Below, one piece after another: positions 36,191 to 45,777 of a stretch of DNA of 56,154 nucleotides. Under the pieces are notes generated by a model. It was not told the DNA's origin and did not search any database. It worked only from the letters and a program-made list of their open reading frames with translations. Numbering within the stretch: position 1 is the stretch's first letter; every line of letters begins with the position of its first letter. This DNA comes from Bacteroidales bacterium (GTDB lineage Bacteria > Bacteroidota > Bacteroidia > Bacteroidales > VadinHA17), in the NCBI GenBank assembly GCA_021371855.1, contig JAJFVL010000026.1:1-56154 (forward strand). Direction: 5' to 3'. The position numbers and the translations under genes were made by a program.

Positions 36191-37531
36191 ATGAGAATAA
36201 TAATTGCAGGGGCAGGCGAAGTGGGGACACATCTTGCTAAGTTGTTATCGAACGAAAATCATGAAATTATTCTTATCGATCCCGAGGAAGCCCGTCTGAA
36301 ACCAATAGGTTCGACGCTCGATGTTTTAACCTTCACAGGTTCTGCCACATCAGTAAAAATACTACAGGACTCTCTGCGCAAAAAGACAGATCTGTTTATA
36401 GCTGTAACTCATTCCGAAGATACAAATATAACATCTGCAATACTAGCAAAGAGATTAGGAGCGCTTAAGACCATAGCCCGGATTGATAATCTGGATTACC
36501 TTGAAAATTCCACTTTGGATTTTTTCAAATCATTAGGTATTGATTCTCTTATTTATCCCGAACTGATTGCTGCACGGGAGGTGCTCGGATTGCTTCATGA
36601 GACCGGAGCAACAGATTTCATGGAGTTCTCGGGAGGGAAACTTGCAATGCTTGTTCAGAAACTTGATGAGAATGCGCCCATCCTGAACAGAAGCCTGAAG
36701 GAAGTATCACTTAGCAACAATACAGAAGATTACAGGGCTGTTGCCATTAAACGTGCAGGAAAAACCATAATACCAAGAGGAAACGAACAATTTAAGGTTG
36801 GGGATCTGGTATATGTTATATCTACCCATGAAGGAATTGATGAGATGATGAAGACTTCGGGCAAGAAGAGTTTTGAGGCAAAAAGTATCATGATCCTCGG
36901 GGGAAGCAGAATCGGGAAACATGTTGCACATTATATGCAGAAAGGATCATCTGTAAAATTAATAGATACTGATATCAGGAAATGTGAGGAATTGGCTGAG
37001 ATTCTTGATAATACACTGATTATTAACGGTGACGGCCGTAATGCTGACCTCCTTAAACAGGAAGGAATAACAAAAATGGATGCTTTTGTAGCAGTAACCG
37101 GTAATTCCGAAGTAAACATATTATCATGCCTTCTTGCAAAAAAGATGGGAGTGAAAAAGACCATTGCAGAAGTTGAGAATATGGAATATATCAATCTTGC
37201 TGAGAATACTGGTATTGATACTATCATAAATAAAAAGATAGCAGCGGCAAGCAGAATATTCAGGCATACTGCCAACCCAAATGTGACCCAGGTTAAATAC
37301 ATGGCAGGAACCGATGCAGAGGTTCTCGAATTCATTGTACCGGAAAACGCCAGAATAACTAAGGGTACTCTCAGGAGCCTTGATTTTCCAAAAGATGCAA
37401 TCGTTGGCGGAGGCACAAGGGATGGAGAACCTTTTATTGCCACAGGCGACACAATTATTAAAGCTAACGATAAAGTGGTTGTTTTCACATTGCCTTCAGC
37501 CTACGAAAAAATCTCGAAATACTTTATCTGA
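36191..37531 (+). CDS. trkA: Trk potassium uptake NAD-binding subunit TrkA
   Basis: This 446-residue peripheral regulator gates the TrkH potassium channel. It has two tandem RCK modules, each a Rossmann fold (MRIIIAGAGEVGTHLAKLL at the start; SIMILGGSRIGKHVAHYM near 234) plus a TrkA_C domain (around 140-220 and 360-446). The second glycine motif is GGSRIG, a usual variant. It is followed 6 bp later by trkH in one operon. Confidence 0.96.
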   Translation: MRIIIAGAGEVGTHLAKLLSNENHEIILIDPEEARLKPIGSTLDVLTFTGSATSVKILQDSLRKKTDLFIAVTHSEDTNITSAILAKRLGALKTIARIDNLDYLENSTLDFFKSLGIDSLIYPELIAAREVLGLLHETGATDFMEFSGGKLAMLVQKLDENAPILNRSLKEVSLSNNTEDYRAVAIKRAGKTIIPRGNEQFKVGDLVYVISTHEGIDEMMKTSGKKSFEAKSIMILGGSRIGKHVAHYMQKGSSVKLIDTDIRKCEELAEILDNTLIINGDGRNADLLKQEGITKMDAFVAVTGNSEVNILSCLLAKKMGVKKTIAEVENMEYINLAENTGIDTIINKKIAAASRIFRHTANPNVTQVKYMAGTDAEVLEFIVPENARITKGTLRSLDFPKDAIVGGGTRDGEPFIATGDTIIKANDKVVVFTLPSAYEKISKYFI

Positions 37532-37537
37532 CCGTTT

Positions 37538-38986
37538 ATGATAAACTTCAGGATAATAGCCAGGGTTTTCGGCCTGTTGCTGATTTTTGAAGGTTTTTTC
37601 ATGCTAATATCTGCAGGTATATCCTTTATGTACCACGAAAACGCCGCATCCTCTTTTATATATTCAGCACTTATTGCAATAGTTACGGGGTTTATTATAT
37701 TTACTCCTCTCCGAAATGAAGAAAGGGTATACGGGAACAAGGAAGGATACATAATAGTCTCAGGTATATGGCTTATTTTCAGCGTTTTTGGTTCATTGCC
37801 ATTTCTTCTGAGTGGTTCAATAGATAATTTTGGAGATGCTTTTTTCGAATCAATGTCAGGTTTTACAACTACCGGTGCAACTATTCTTACTGATATTGGA
37901 TCTTTGCCTCATGGAATTCTTTTCTGGAGAAGTCTTACTCAATGGATTGGAGGAATTGTAATAATATTTATCTCCCTTTCTGTCTTTCCTGTTGTCAGAT
38001 CAATTAATATTCATCTCACTGCAACTGATTTTTCTGGTCAGCCTACAGATAAGATCCGCCCCCGGATTGTTGACGCAGTGAAACGACTTATTACGATTTA
38101 TTTTTTTATTACTCTGTCAGAAGTAATATTATTAATAGTTGGAGGGATGCCGGTCTTTGATGCCGTTTGCCATTCCTTTTCAACTTTATCAACAGGAGGT
38201 TTCTCCACGCGAAATAACGGCATTGCTGCATTTTCCTCACCCTATATTAAGATAGTATTAACTATTTTCATGTTTATAGCAGGTACAAATATGACACTGA
38301 TTTATTTCGGGTTAAAGAGAAATTTCAGGAAGATTGTCGGGAATAATGAATTTGTCTACTACTCACTTATCTGCCTTTTTTTCTTAATTATCGGGGCCCT
38401 TATACTTTACTATGCAAAAGGATTCCAACCTGCAGAAGCTTTTCTTGATAGTGCGTTTCAGGTTGTTTCAATCGTTACAACAACAGGGTTTTATCTCCAG
38501 GACTATAACCTATGGGGTAATCTGATGATATTCATACTACTCGTTCTGATGTTTACCGGAGGCACCGCGGGTTCGACCAGCGGAGGGATTAAAATTGCCA
38601 GACTACTATTGATTACTAAGAATAACCGCCTGGAAATAAAAAGACTGATCCATCCAAATGCGATTATGCCAGTCAGATCGGACAAACATAGTATTCCGCA
38701 AAGCACAATACATAATCTGCTTGTATTTATTATATTATACTCTATGATTGTCTGCTTTGGATCGTTAATTATTTCACTTATGGGTTATGATATCATTACT
38801 TCTTTCAGCACATCTGCCTCAATGCTTGGGAATATTGGTCCGGGAATCGGAACCTTTGGTCCGTTCACAAACTATTCTTCAGTACCCATGGGTGGAAAAT
38901 ATTTTTTATCAGGATTGATGCTTTTAGGGAGGCTTGAATTATTTTCCGTAATGGTGTTGTTCACCTCGGATTTTTATAAGAGCTGA
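37538..38986 (+). CDS. trkH: Trk potassium uptake channel subunit TrkH
   Basis: This 482-residue membrane protein has about ten helices and the repeated selectivity-filter loops of the Trk/Ktr family: FESMSGFTTTGAT (about 105-117), HSFSTLSTGGFSTRNN, FQVVSIVTTTGF and the last loop near SASMLGNIGPGIG. It forms the potassium channel with TrkA. The gene ends 3 bp from the converging tsaC stop codon, with no terminator hairpin visible between them. Confidence 0.96.
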   Translation: MINFRIIARVFGLLLIFEGFFMLISAGISFMYHENAASSFIYSALIAIVTGFIIFTPLRNEERVYGNKEGYIIVSGIWLIFSVFGSLPFLLSGSIDNFGDAFFESMSGFTTTGATILTDIGSLPHGILFWRSLTQWIGGIVIIFISLSVFPVVRSINIHLTATDFSGQPTDKIRPRIVDAVKRLITIYFFITLSEVILLIVGGMPVFDAVCHSFSTLSTGGFSTRNNGIAAFSSPYIKIVLTIFMFIAGTNMTLIYFGLKRNFRKIVGNNEFVYYSLICLFFLIIGALILYYAKGFQPAEAFLDSAFQVVSIVTTTGFYLQDYNLWGNLMIFILLVLMFTGGTAGSTSGGIKIARLLLITKNNRLEIKRLIHPNAIMPVRSDKHSIPQSTIHNLLVFIILYSMIVCFGSLIISLMGYDIITSFSTSASMLGNIGPGIGTFGPFTNYSSVPMGGKYFLSGLMLLGRLELFSVMVLFTSDFYKS

Positions 38987-38989
38987 TGT

Positions 38990-39604
38990 TCATAAATCAA
39001 GAACTCCCAATCCCTGTCTTATAATCTCTACCTCCTCACCTGTACAATCAACGACAGTAGAAGCTTCGTTTTTACCAAACCCCCCGTCAACAACCGCATC
39101 AACAAAATCGCGGTACTTTTCATGAATAAGTTCCGGATCGGTAGTATACTCAATGACCTCATCCTGGTCACGTACTGATGCAGTAAGTATTGGTCTTCCC
39201 AATTCCCTGACCAGCTCGAGGACAATATTATTTTCCGGGATCCTTATGCCGACCGTTTTTTTCTTATTCTTGAACATTTTAGGGATCTGGTTATTTGCAT
39301 GGACTATAAAGGTAAAAGGACCTGGCAGGTTTCTTTTGAGAAGCTTGAAAATAGAATTGTCCCTGATTATTGTATATTCCGAAAGCTGACTCATATCGCG
39401 AAAGATAAGCGACAGTTCGGGATTCTTCGGATTCATACCCTTAAAACGAGCTATCTTCTCAATTGATTTTGTTGCCAGAATATCGCAGCCCATAGCATAC
39501 ACAGTATCAGTCGGATAAATGATAATGCCGCCTGCTTCAAGCATATCAGTAACCTGCCTGATATGCTTCGGGTTAGGATTTTCGTTATATATACGTATCA
39601 GCAT
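38990..39604 (-). CDS. tsaC: Threonylcarbamoyl-AMP synthase (YrdC/Sua5 family)
   Basis: This 204-residue enzyme makes threonylcarbamoyl-AMP for t6A37 modification of ANN-decoding tRNAs. It shows the YrdC fold marks GGIIIYPTDTVYAMGCD (about 25-41), the KRNLPGPFTFI segment, VGIRIPEN and PILTASVRDQDE near the nucleotide site. There is no Sua5 C-terminal domain, so it is the short TsaC form. It is first in a leftward block after the trk operon; the gap to gmhB holds heptamer-like GTTTGGAGT repeats (39640-39690). Confidence 0.93.
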   Translation of the reverse strand: MLIRIYNENPNPKHIRQVTDMLEAGGIIIYPTDTVYAMGCDILATKSIEKIARFKGMNPKNPELSLIFRDMSQLSEYTIIRDNSIFKLLKRNLPGPFTFIVHANNQIPKMFKNKKKTVGIRIPENNIVLELVRELGRPILTASVRDQDEVIEYTTDPELIHEKYRDFVDAVVDGGFGKNEASTVVDCTGEEVEIIRQGLGVLDL

Positions 39605-39705
39605 GGACTGTCAAAAAACGGTATAAAGATAAAAAAAGTTTGGAGTACTTAAAGTTTGGAGTGACCAGAGCCGGGAGTGTCCGGAGTTGTTGGTGATTCA
39701 GAAAA

Positions 39706-40185
39706 TTATTCTTCATCACGATTCTGGCGATAAAAATGCAGATTGCTTTCAGGTATTCCTGCGTTTCTTCCTGCTTCAAGATCGCTGTCTTTGTCACCTA
39801 TCAGTACACACTCTGAAACATCAAGATCATACTCCTCAACAGCCTGAAGGATCATCCCCGGTCCTGGTTTACGGCAATTACAGTATCCGGTAAAATCAGG
39901 ATGATGAGGACAATAATAAACTTTTGTAATAATTATGCCGTTTTTCATGAACTGCTCTGTCATCCAGTCAGTCAATTTCAGAAAGTCGCCCTGAGAGTAT
40001 AATCCTCTTGCAATTCCTGACTGGTTGGTTATTACGAAAATATAATATCCGGCGTCAGTATATTTTCTGCAAAGATCGAATATGCCTTCAGTAAATTCAA
40101 AGTCTTCAACACGATAGACCCAATTTTTTTCTACGTTGATAACTCCATCCCTGTCCAGAAAAAGCGCTTTGTTCATAACTGTCAA
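39706..40185 (-). CDS. gmhB: D-glycero-manno-heptose 1,7-bisphosphate 7-phosphatase
   Basis: GmhB removes the C7 phosphate of heptose 1,7-bisphosphate. The 159-residue HAD-superfamily protein has the nucleophile motif FLDRDGVIN, the second motif ITNQSG, the zinc loop CPHHPDFTGYCNC and the last motif IGDKDSDLEAG. The listed ATG abuts the hddC stop codon; a second Met three codons later (MNKALFLDRDG) could be the real start. It is the last gene of a four-gene operon for activated heptose. Confidence 0.94.
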   Translation of the reverse strand: MTVMNKALFLDRDGVINVEKNWVYRVEDFEFTEGIFDLCRKYTDAGYYIFVITNQSGIARGLYSQGDFLKLTDWMTEQFMKNGIIITKVYYCPHHPDFTGYCNCRKPGPGMILQAVEEYDLDVSECVLIGDKDSDLEAGRNAGIPESNLHFYRQNRDEE

Positions 40186-40878
40186 TTATTCAACCTTTGC
40201 CAGGATAAGTTTAGCTCTGCTATAATCTTCCGGTACACCAATGTCTATAAACAAATTATTAAAAGCATATCCTGTAATTTTATATGAAGCATCTTCTTTC
40301 TCCAGAATTTCTTTTTCAAAAGAAAATGCTTCCGGCATCTCTTCTGATTCAAATATATTTCTGTTTATCAAATAGATACCACCATTTATTAAGCCATCTG
40401 CACAATATTTCTTTTCATTGAATTTAATAACCGAATTTTTGCGGCATTCAACTGTACCGTAACGGCTGAAGTTCTTCATCCGCTTTAATGCAATTGTGAG
40501 TGTGCTTTTATTGGATATATGCACCTTATAAAATGTGTTGAGATTTACGGGAAAATATGTATCGCCATTCAATACCAGAATATTTTCCTCTGATGTTTTT
40601 GACAAGGCGTACTTTATTGCTCCACCAGTACCTAATGGTTGTTCTTCGTGTACATAATCAATTATTATATTGTTCAGGGAAGTGCCGAAGTAGTCAGAAA
40701 TACTTTCCGACTTATAACCTGTTGAAAGTATGACCTTGTCGACAGGATATTTTTCTAACCATTTAAAAACATAGTATAGAAATGGCTTATTATTAATAGG
40801 AGCCATTGGTTTGGGGACATCTTTAATGATACCACGCAACCGGGTGCCCAATCCTCCTGCCAGAATTATTGCTTGCAT
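40186..40878 (-). CDS. hddC: D-glycero-alpha-D-manno-heptose 1-phosphate guanylyltransferase
   Basis: This 230-residue nucleotidyltransferase adds GMP to heptose 1-phosphate, giving GDP-D-glycero-alpha-D-manno-heptose. The signature [14 protein letters not shown] at the start, KPMAPINNKPFLYYVF, and VLNGDTYF identify the family. It is assigned HddC rather than another sugar nucleotidyltransferase because hddA, gmhA and gmhB are its direct neighbours. It overlaps gmhA by 13 bp. Confidence 0.9.
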   Translation of the reverse strand: MQAIILAGGLGTRLRGIIKDVPKPMAPINNKPFLYYVFKWLEKYPVDKVILSTGYKSESISDYFGTSLNNIIIDYVHEEQPLGTGGAIKYALSKTSEENILVLNGDTYFPVNLNTFYKVHISNKSTLTIALKRMKNFSRYGTVECRKNSVIKFNEKKYCADGLINGGIYLINRNIFESEEMPEAFSFEKEILEKEDASYKITGYAFNNLFIDIGVPEDYSRAKLILAKVE

Positions 40879-41483
40879 GGTTTCAAATGGCCAAATAATT
40901 CTTCTTCTACCAAACCGCAGATTATATGTCCGATCAGAATATGAGACTCCTGTATCCTTGGAGTTTCAGTTGAAGGAACCATAATGCATATATCGCATAT
41001 ATCTTTCATCTGGCCGCCGGAAGAGCCTGTAAGTGCTACTGAAATAATTTTTTTCTCACGGCAGATTTTAAAAGCTTCAATCAGATTAGGAGAGTTCCCT
41101 GATGTTGAGATACCTAAAAAGACATCTCCCGAAACGCCCAAAGCTTCAATCTGCCTGGCAAACAGCTTTTCATAACCATAATCATTCCCTATTGCCGTCA
41201 GTATTGATGTATCGGTCGTCAAAGCAACAGAAGGCAATCCGGGTCTGTCGAAATAAAAACGGCTTACAAATTCACCTGCAATGTGCTGCGCATCTGCAGC
41301 ACTTCCTCCATTACCTGCAATAAGCACTTTATGGCTATTTCTGAAGGCAGCAATAATATTCAAAGCTGCCTTTTCAATCCGGAGTAAAAGAGCCGGTGAT
41401 GCCAATAATTGCTGTTTGACATTAATTGAATCAGCTATTTGTTTTTCAATAACTTTTATCATCGGACTTTTATTATTCTTCAT
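40866..41483 (-). CDS. gmhA: Sedoheptulose 7-phosphate isomerase
   Basis: GmhA converts sedoheptulose 7-phosphate to D-glycero-D-manno-heptose 7-phosphate, the first step of the pathway. The 205-residue SIS-fold enzyme has [19 protein letters not shown] (the substrate loop with Glu), [24 protein letters not shown] in pieces and [16 protein letters not shown] with the active-site His. It overlaps hddA by 4 bp (ATGA) and hddC by 13 bp, so the operon is tightly coupled. Confidence 0.95.
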   Translation of the reverse strand: MKNNKSPMIKVIEKQIADSINVKQQLLASPALLLRIEKAALNIIAAFRNSHKVLIAGNGGSAADAQHIAGEFVSRFYFDRPGLPSVALTTDTSILTAIGNDYGYEKLFARQIEALGVSGDVFLGISTSGNSPNLIEAFKICREKKIISVALTGSSGGQMKDICDICIMVPSTETPRIQESHILIGHIICGLVEEELFGHLKPCKQ

Positions 41484-42514
41484 TTTTCATTTATTTTCCA
41501 GCCGTAACATCCATTCTCACTAAAATGGAAATTTAAGACTTTCCCGTCAAATTTATTCAATGCCGTAATTAAGGAGAATCTGTCAACCGGATTAACTGTA
41601 AAAAACATGAAGCCGCCGCCACCTGCTCCTGAGACCTTCCCTGAACAAGCGCCTGCAGCTATGGCAGCATTGTATATTTCATCTATATGGTCGTTTGTAA
41701 TACCTGTTGCCATCTTTTTCTTATTTTCCCATTCAGTTCCCAACTCTTTGGCAAATCTTACAATATCCCCTTTGAGCAGGGCTTCTTTCATGACCAGGGA
41801 ATTTTGCTTTATTTTATGGGTGGCTTCAACAGATATCAACAATCCCGATTGAGTATTTCTTTGCTGCTCTTCAATAATCATGGAAGAAGAACGGGAAACA
41901 CCCGTATAATAAAGAACTATTGAAGCTTCAAGTTCATCGACTATCCAACGTTTTATCCGGAGAGGGTTAACTATTACCCTGTCGTTTTCATGAAACTCTA
42001 TGAAATTAAATCCCCCGAAAGTCGCAGCATATTGGTCTTGCTTTCCTCCGTTTAATCCCAGATCGAGACGTTCAATCTGATAGGCCAGGTGTGCCATATC
42101 ATAATCGCCCAAAGGGAGATTAAGCCATTCTGTAAATGCTCTCAGGATCGCAACCACTAATGTTGATGAAGAACCCAATCCGCTTCCGGGAGGAGCATCA
42201 CAGTACGTTGTTATTTTAAAAGACAAAGGTTTTTTGATTCCGAAATCCTGCATAATCCGGTTATAAACACCTTTATGTAAATCCAATTGCCCATCGATGG
42301 GCAATTTATAACCGGAGGTATAGAGTTTTTCTTCTCCTAAATCTGATGCACAAATAGTTATGGTATCTGTAAATGTCTCTTCGATAGTACAATAGGCATA
42401 CTGATCTATAGTAGCATTCAATATTGCGCCGCCAAAAATGTCTGAATAAGGAGAGACATCACTGCCGCCTCCTGCAAGACCAAGACGCAAAGGGGCCTTA
42501 CTTCTGTATATCAT
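41480..42514 (-). CDS. hddA: D-glycero-alpha-D-manno-heptose 7-phosphate kinase
   Basis: HddA phosphorylates C1 of heptose 7-phosphate with alpha configuration, committing to the GDP branch. The 344-residue GHMP kinase shows [17 protein letters not shown] at the start, the ATP loop [17 protein letters not shown] (near 107-123) and the C-terminal motif [14 protein letters not shown]. First gene of the operon hddA-gmhA-hddC-gmhB. The product is used in glycoprotein or S-layer glycans and some surface polysaccharides; no glycosyltransferase is in the operon itself. Confidence 0.94.
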   Translation of the reverse strand: MIYRSKAPLRLGLAGGGSDVSPYSDIFGGAILNATIDQYAYCTIEETFTDTITICASDLGEEKLYTSGYKLPIDGQLDLHKGVYNRIMQDFGIKKPLSFKITTYCDAPPGSGLGSSSTLVVAILRAFTEWLNLPLGDYDMAHLAYQIERLDLGLNGGKQDQYAATFGGFNFIEFHENDRVIVNPLRIKRWIVDELEASIVLYYTGVSRSSSMIIEEQQRNTQSGLLISVEATHKIKQNSLVMKEALLKGDIVRFAKELGTEWENKKKMATGITNDHIDEIYNAAIAAGACSGKVSGAGGGGFMFFTVNPVDRFSLITALNKFDGKVLNFHFSENGCYGWKINEK

Positions 42515-42680
42515 ACATTTATTTAATTAATTAACAATTAGTTAAAACCTACTGAATATACCGGTATATTCAAGAGCTGAATTTAATACATTAAAAATAA
42601 ATAATAACTAAGAGTCAACTACTTACTTTAATATATTCAGTTGCTTATCAAAAAATTCATCAATACAAAATACAATAAAA

Positions 42681-42780
42681 AAGGGTAAGCTACTTATATC
42701 GCACCGCTACAACTGCCTACCCTTGCTACCTTCCGGTCCTGGGGGAGTTCAGCAGGAGCTGGTCGTATAAGACTTACCCG
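42681..42780 (-). ncRNA. ffs: Signal recognition particle RNA, small bacterial type
   Basis: The minus strand contains the SRP core CAGGACCGGAAGGTAGCA with the GGAA tetraloop, preceded by CTGCTGAACTCCCC and closed by terminal pairing of GGGTAAG (near 42777) with CTTACCC (near 42684). A T-rich run follows the 3' stem, so the RNA ends in its own terminator. A promoter element sits immediately upstream. It is about 97 nt, the usual short 4.5S size. It binds Ffh for co-translational targeting. Confidence 0.93.
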
Positions 42781-42783
42781 GCA

Positions 42784-42791
42784 CAAAAATA
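42784..42791 (-). promoter_or_regulatory. -7 promoter element TATTTTTG for SRP RNA
   Basis: The minus strand reads TATTTTTG, matching TAnnTTTG, and ends about 4 nt before the inferred RNA 5' end. Confidence 0.6.
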
Positions 42792-42859
42792 CTAACTTTT
42801 CTGCAGCATACAAAATAAATATTCCATTTTGACAGAAGACAAGGTTCTCATATTTACAT

Positions 42860-42867
42860 TATATTTG
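42860..42867 (+). promoter_or_regulatory. -7 promoter element TATATTTG
   Basis: It matches TAnnTTTG 45 bp upstream of the DUF4199 gene. Confidence 0.5.
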
Positions 42868-42911
42868 TTATTGATTAGAAAGTTCTCAGTAAAAACTAAA
42901 GTATAATTATC

Positions 42912-43448
42912 ATGGATCAAACTAAAGTTAATGTCTGGAAAGCAAATCTGGTCAATGGTCTGATATTAGGGCTGGCAGGAATTGTGTATACTCTCGTAGT
43001 TTATTTTCTCGACCTCTCCCTCAATAAAGTGCAGGGATATGTTTTTATCATTCTGGAGGCTGTAATCCTTTTCTTACTGCTTAAATCCTATCGTGATAAT
43101 TATATGAACCGTTACATTACATATGGTCAGTCGGTTGGTGCAGGAATTGTGATCTGTTTGTATTATTCCATAATTATGGCCCTGTTTACATATATTCTCT
43201 ACACAGTAATCGATCCCGGCCTGGTCGCTAAACAACTTGCCGCTTCTGAAGAAATGCTCATGTCAAAAGGCATGCCTCAGGCTTCGGTAGATGCCGCAAT
43301 GAAGGTACAGTCAAAGATAATGAAACCATCCTTTATGGCTCCTCTCAGTATCCTGGGAAACATGATGTGGGGAGTTGTCATATCATTGGTTATCAGTATA
43401 TTTGTCCGCAAAGAAGGAAACCCGCTCATTGATGGTTCCGTAAATTAA
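42912..43448 (+). CDS. DUF4199 family membrane protein
   Basis: This 178-residue protein has four predicted helices (about 13-33, 40-58, 75-100 and 145-165) and the family pattern NGLILGLAGIVYTLVVYFLDLSLN then YGQSVGAGIVICLYYSI, in pieces. DUF4199 proteins have no known function but in Bacteroidota are regularly placed directly before a GT2 glycosyltransferase, as here (13 bp gap). A helper role for that enzyme in the membrane is possible but unproven. Confidence 0.85.
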   Translation: MDQTKVNVWKANLVNGLILGLAGIVYTLVVYFLDLSLNKVQGYVFIILEAVILFLLLKSYRDNYMNRYITYGQSVGAGIVICLYYSIIMALFTYILYTVIDPGLVAKQLAASEEMLMSKGMPQASVDAAMKVQSKIMKPSFMAPLSILGNMMWGVVISLVISIFVRKEGNPLIDGSVN

Positions 43449-43461
43449 CCTTATTTTTTCG

Positions 43462-44415
43462 ATGGATGTTTCGATTGTAATTCCTGTATATAATGAAGAA
43501 GAATCTATTCCTGAACTTTCGGAATGGATTGAAAAGGTATGTACAGAAGCAAGATATAAATTTGAAATAATTTTTGTAGATGACGGGAGCTCTGATTCAT
43601 CGTGGAAAATAATCTCCACACTGTCGGCTCAGAAGAAATTTATTAAGGGATTACGATTCAGAAGGAATTATGGAAAAGCTGCAGCTCTTTATACCGGTTT
43701 TGCAGAAGCCACAGGTGAAACTGTAATTACAATGGATTCTGATCTTCAGGATAGTCCTGATGAGATTCCTGAACTTGTCAGGATGATAAGGGAAGATGGA
43801 TTTGATCTCGTATCTGGTTGGAAAAAGAAAAGATATGATCCCTTTGTAAAACGATTTACCAGTAAGATATATAACGGGACTGCAAGGTTTTTCTCGGGAA
43901 TTAAGCTTCATGATTTTAACTGCGGATTGAAAGCATACCGGAATGATGTTGTCAAAAGCATTGAAGTATTCGGCGAAATGCACAGGTATATCCCGATACT
44001 TGCTAAAGAAGCCGGATTCAGGAAGATAGGTGAAAAAGTTGTTGAACACAGGGCAAGAAAGTACGGTGTTACAAAATACGGGCTCGACAGGTTTATGAAA
44101 GGTTACCTTGACCTTCTTACTATTGGTTTCATTACACGGTTTGGCAAAAGTCCCATGCATCTTTTCGGGGCACTCGGTACCATGATGTTTATAATTGGAT
44201 TTGTAATGGCAGGATACCTTGGGGTAAGGAAGATCATATTTGTTAATCAGCAACTGAGAGCGCCACTGGTCACGGAGAGTCCTTATTTCTATATTGCGCT
44301 GACAGTAATGATCATTGGAACCATTCTCTTTCTGACAGGCTTCCTTGCTGAATTAGTAAACCGTAATTCGACAATCAGGAACAATTATCTGATTAAGGAT
44401 AAGGTGAATATCTGA
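43462..44415 (+). CDS. Family 2 glycosyltransferase, polyprenyl-phosphate type
   Basis: This 317-residue GT2 enzyme resembles dolichol/undecaprenyl-phosphate sugar transferases such as DPM1 and GtrB. The GT-A domain has VSIVIPVYNEEESIPEL at the start, the EIIFVDDGSSDSSW loop, MDSDLQDSPDE (metal-binding DxD type) and GLKAYR. Two C-terminal helices (about 232-256 and 272-298) anchor it. It likely loads a sugar on a lipid carrier for surface glycan or lipid modification. Co-transcribed with the DUF4199 gene; converges with the GT4 gene. Confidence 0.93.
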   Translation: MDVSIVIPVYNEEESIPELSEWIEKVCTEARYKFEIIFVDDGSSDSSWKIISTLSAQKKFIKGLRFRRNYGKAAALYTGFAEATGETVITMDSDLQDSPDEIPELVRMIREDGFDLVSGWKKKRYDPFVKRFTSKIYNGTARFFSGIKLHDFNCGLKAYRNDVVKSIEVFGEMHRYIPILAKEAGFRKIGEKVVEHRARKYGVTKYGLDRFMKGYLDLLTIGFITRFGKSPMHLFGALGTMMFIIGFVMAGYLGVRKIIFVNQQLRAPLVTESPYFYIALTVMIIGTILFLTGFLAELVNRNSTIRNNYLIKDKVNI

Positions 44416-44445
44416 TTTCACAGTCCCTTTTCCCAATTTTCATAC

Positions 44446-44481
44446 CTCATCCTCCTGTTCCTTATCCTTTAGGAGAATGAG
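44446..44481. terminator. Possible bidirectional terminator hairpin
   Basis: CTCATCCTCCT pairs with AGGAGAATGAG with one C-A mismatch around a 14-nt loop, between convergent glycosyltransferase genes. No strong T-run, so support is weak. Confidence 0.35.
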
Positions 44482-44548
44482 CGTAACATCCTGTCTATTA
44501 TGTACATACCCCTCTTTCTTTAATGAGATGGGTTGAGGTGAGATGGAT

Positions 44549-45682
44549 CTAAAGAGATTCATTATAGACCTCCAATATCGACTTCGTCATCTTACTCCAG
44601 GAGAATTTTTCTTTTTCCTGTTTGATTCCTTCAGTAAACGCCTCTTTCCTGTTATTATCAAAGAAATCGGAAATAGCTTCTGTAATGCTTTTTGGTTCAG
44701 GTTTAACTACATATCCGCATTTCCCGTCAGCCACAATTTCACGCAGACCACCTACATCAGTCACAAGCATGGGTTTTTCAAAATGGAAAGCAATTTGGGT
44801 TACACCACTCTGTGTAGCGGTCCGGTAAGGTTGAACAACAAGATCAGCAATACTGAAGAATAAAGTGACTTCATTGTCTTTTATAAAATGGTCATATATA
44901 ACAATTTCATTTTCAAGATTATTCTTCCTGACAAGTTCCCTGTAAGGAGTATCATCCTCATAAAATTCACCGGCAATTATAAGCTTGAGATTCCTTCCTC
45001 TCAGCCTTTTATCTGAGAAAGCATCAATCAGCAGATCAAGTCCCTTATAAGCTCTGATAAATCCGAAGAAGAGCAGATATGAACTATTACTATCAAGTTT
45101 AAGTTTTGATAAAGCTTCACTTCTTGGAACCTTAGCACCAAAGTTATCAAAAAGAGGATGAGGATTGAATTTTACAGGTATGTCATTTCTGAATAACTTC
45201 AGATCGTCAAGAACAGTGTTCGACATTACAACTGCACCATCAATACAATTAACAAAGTATTTTGTAAGCATCTTGTCACCGGATCTTTTCTCATGAGGGA
45301 TGACATTGTCAAAAATGCATATCACTTTGGTATGACCGTTTGATTTTGCTATTCGTGCAATAGTTCCAAGACATGGCGCCATTAAAGGAATCCAGTACTT
45401 TATTAATAAAAAATCAGGGGATTCCTTCTTAATCCTGAAGCCATTCCGGATCCAGTTAAAAGGACTGATCGAATTTATCAAACGATTAATTCTAAGGCCT
45501 TCAGGTGCCGGTCCTTCTGAATATTGAGTTTTCCCCGGGAACAAAAATCCCGGATATTGCAAACTGAAAGTAGCTATACTTATAACATGCCCTTCAGAAG
45601 AAAACTGTCTGGCAAGACGTTCATTGAATGAGGCCAGTCCTCCCCTGTAAGGATATGCAGTTCCAAGTGAGACGATATTCAT
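44549..45682 (-). CDS. Family 4 glycosyltransferase
   Basis: This 377-residue GT-B enzyme is read from MNIVSLGTAYPYRGGLASFNE, where the donor-loop glycine motif begins; the frame extends 10 codons upstream to 45712. The N-terminal acceptor domain is followed by the C-terminal Glycos_transf_1 domain with LLFFGFIRAYKGLDLLIDAF (about 208-227), the IADLVVQPYRTATQSGVTQIAFHFEKPMLVTDVGGL region in pieces, and the E-x7-E type site QSGVTQIAF. Its sugar is not predictable. It stands alone between converging GT2 and co-oriented GH95 genes. Confidence 0.9.
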   Translation of the reverse strand: MNIVSLGTAYPYRGGLASFNERLARQFSSEGHVISIATFSLQYPGFLFPGKTQYSEGPAPEGLRINRLINSISPFNWIRNGFRIKKESPDFLLIKYWIPLMAPCLGTIARIAKSNGHTKVICIFDNVIPHEKRSGDKMLTKYFVNCIDGAVVMSNTVLDDLKLFRNDIPVKFNPHPLFDNFGAKVPRSEALSKLKLDSNSSYLLFFGFIRAYKGLDLLIDAFSDKRLRGRNLKLIIAGEFYEDDTPYRELVRKNNLENEIVIYDHFIKDNEVTLFFSIADLVVQPYRTATQSGVTQIAFHFEKPMLVTDVGGLREIVADGKCGYVVKPEPKSITEAISDFFDNNRKEAFTEGIKQEKEKFSWSKMTKSILEVYNESL

Positions 45683-45777
45683 TTTCCTGTATAATATTCT
45701 GTAAAGATACAAGAACCTGTCAGAAAATTAAATCACATTAAAACCAGGTTTGTCATATTGTGCTCAGTTATTTCCAA

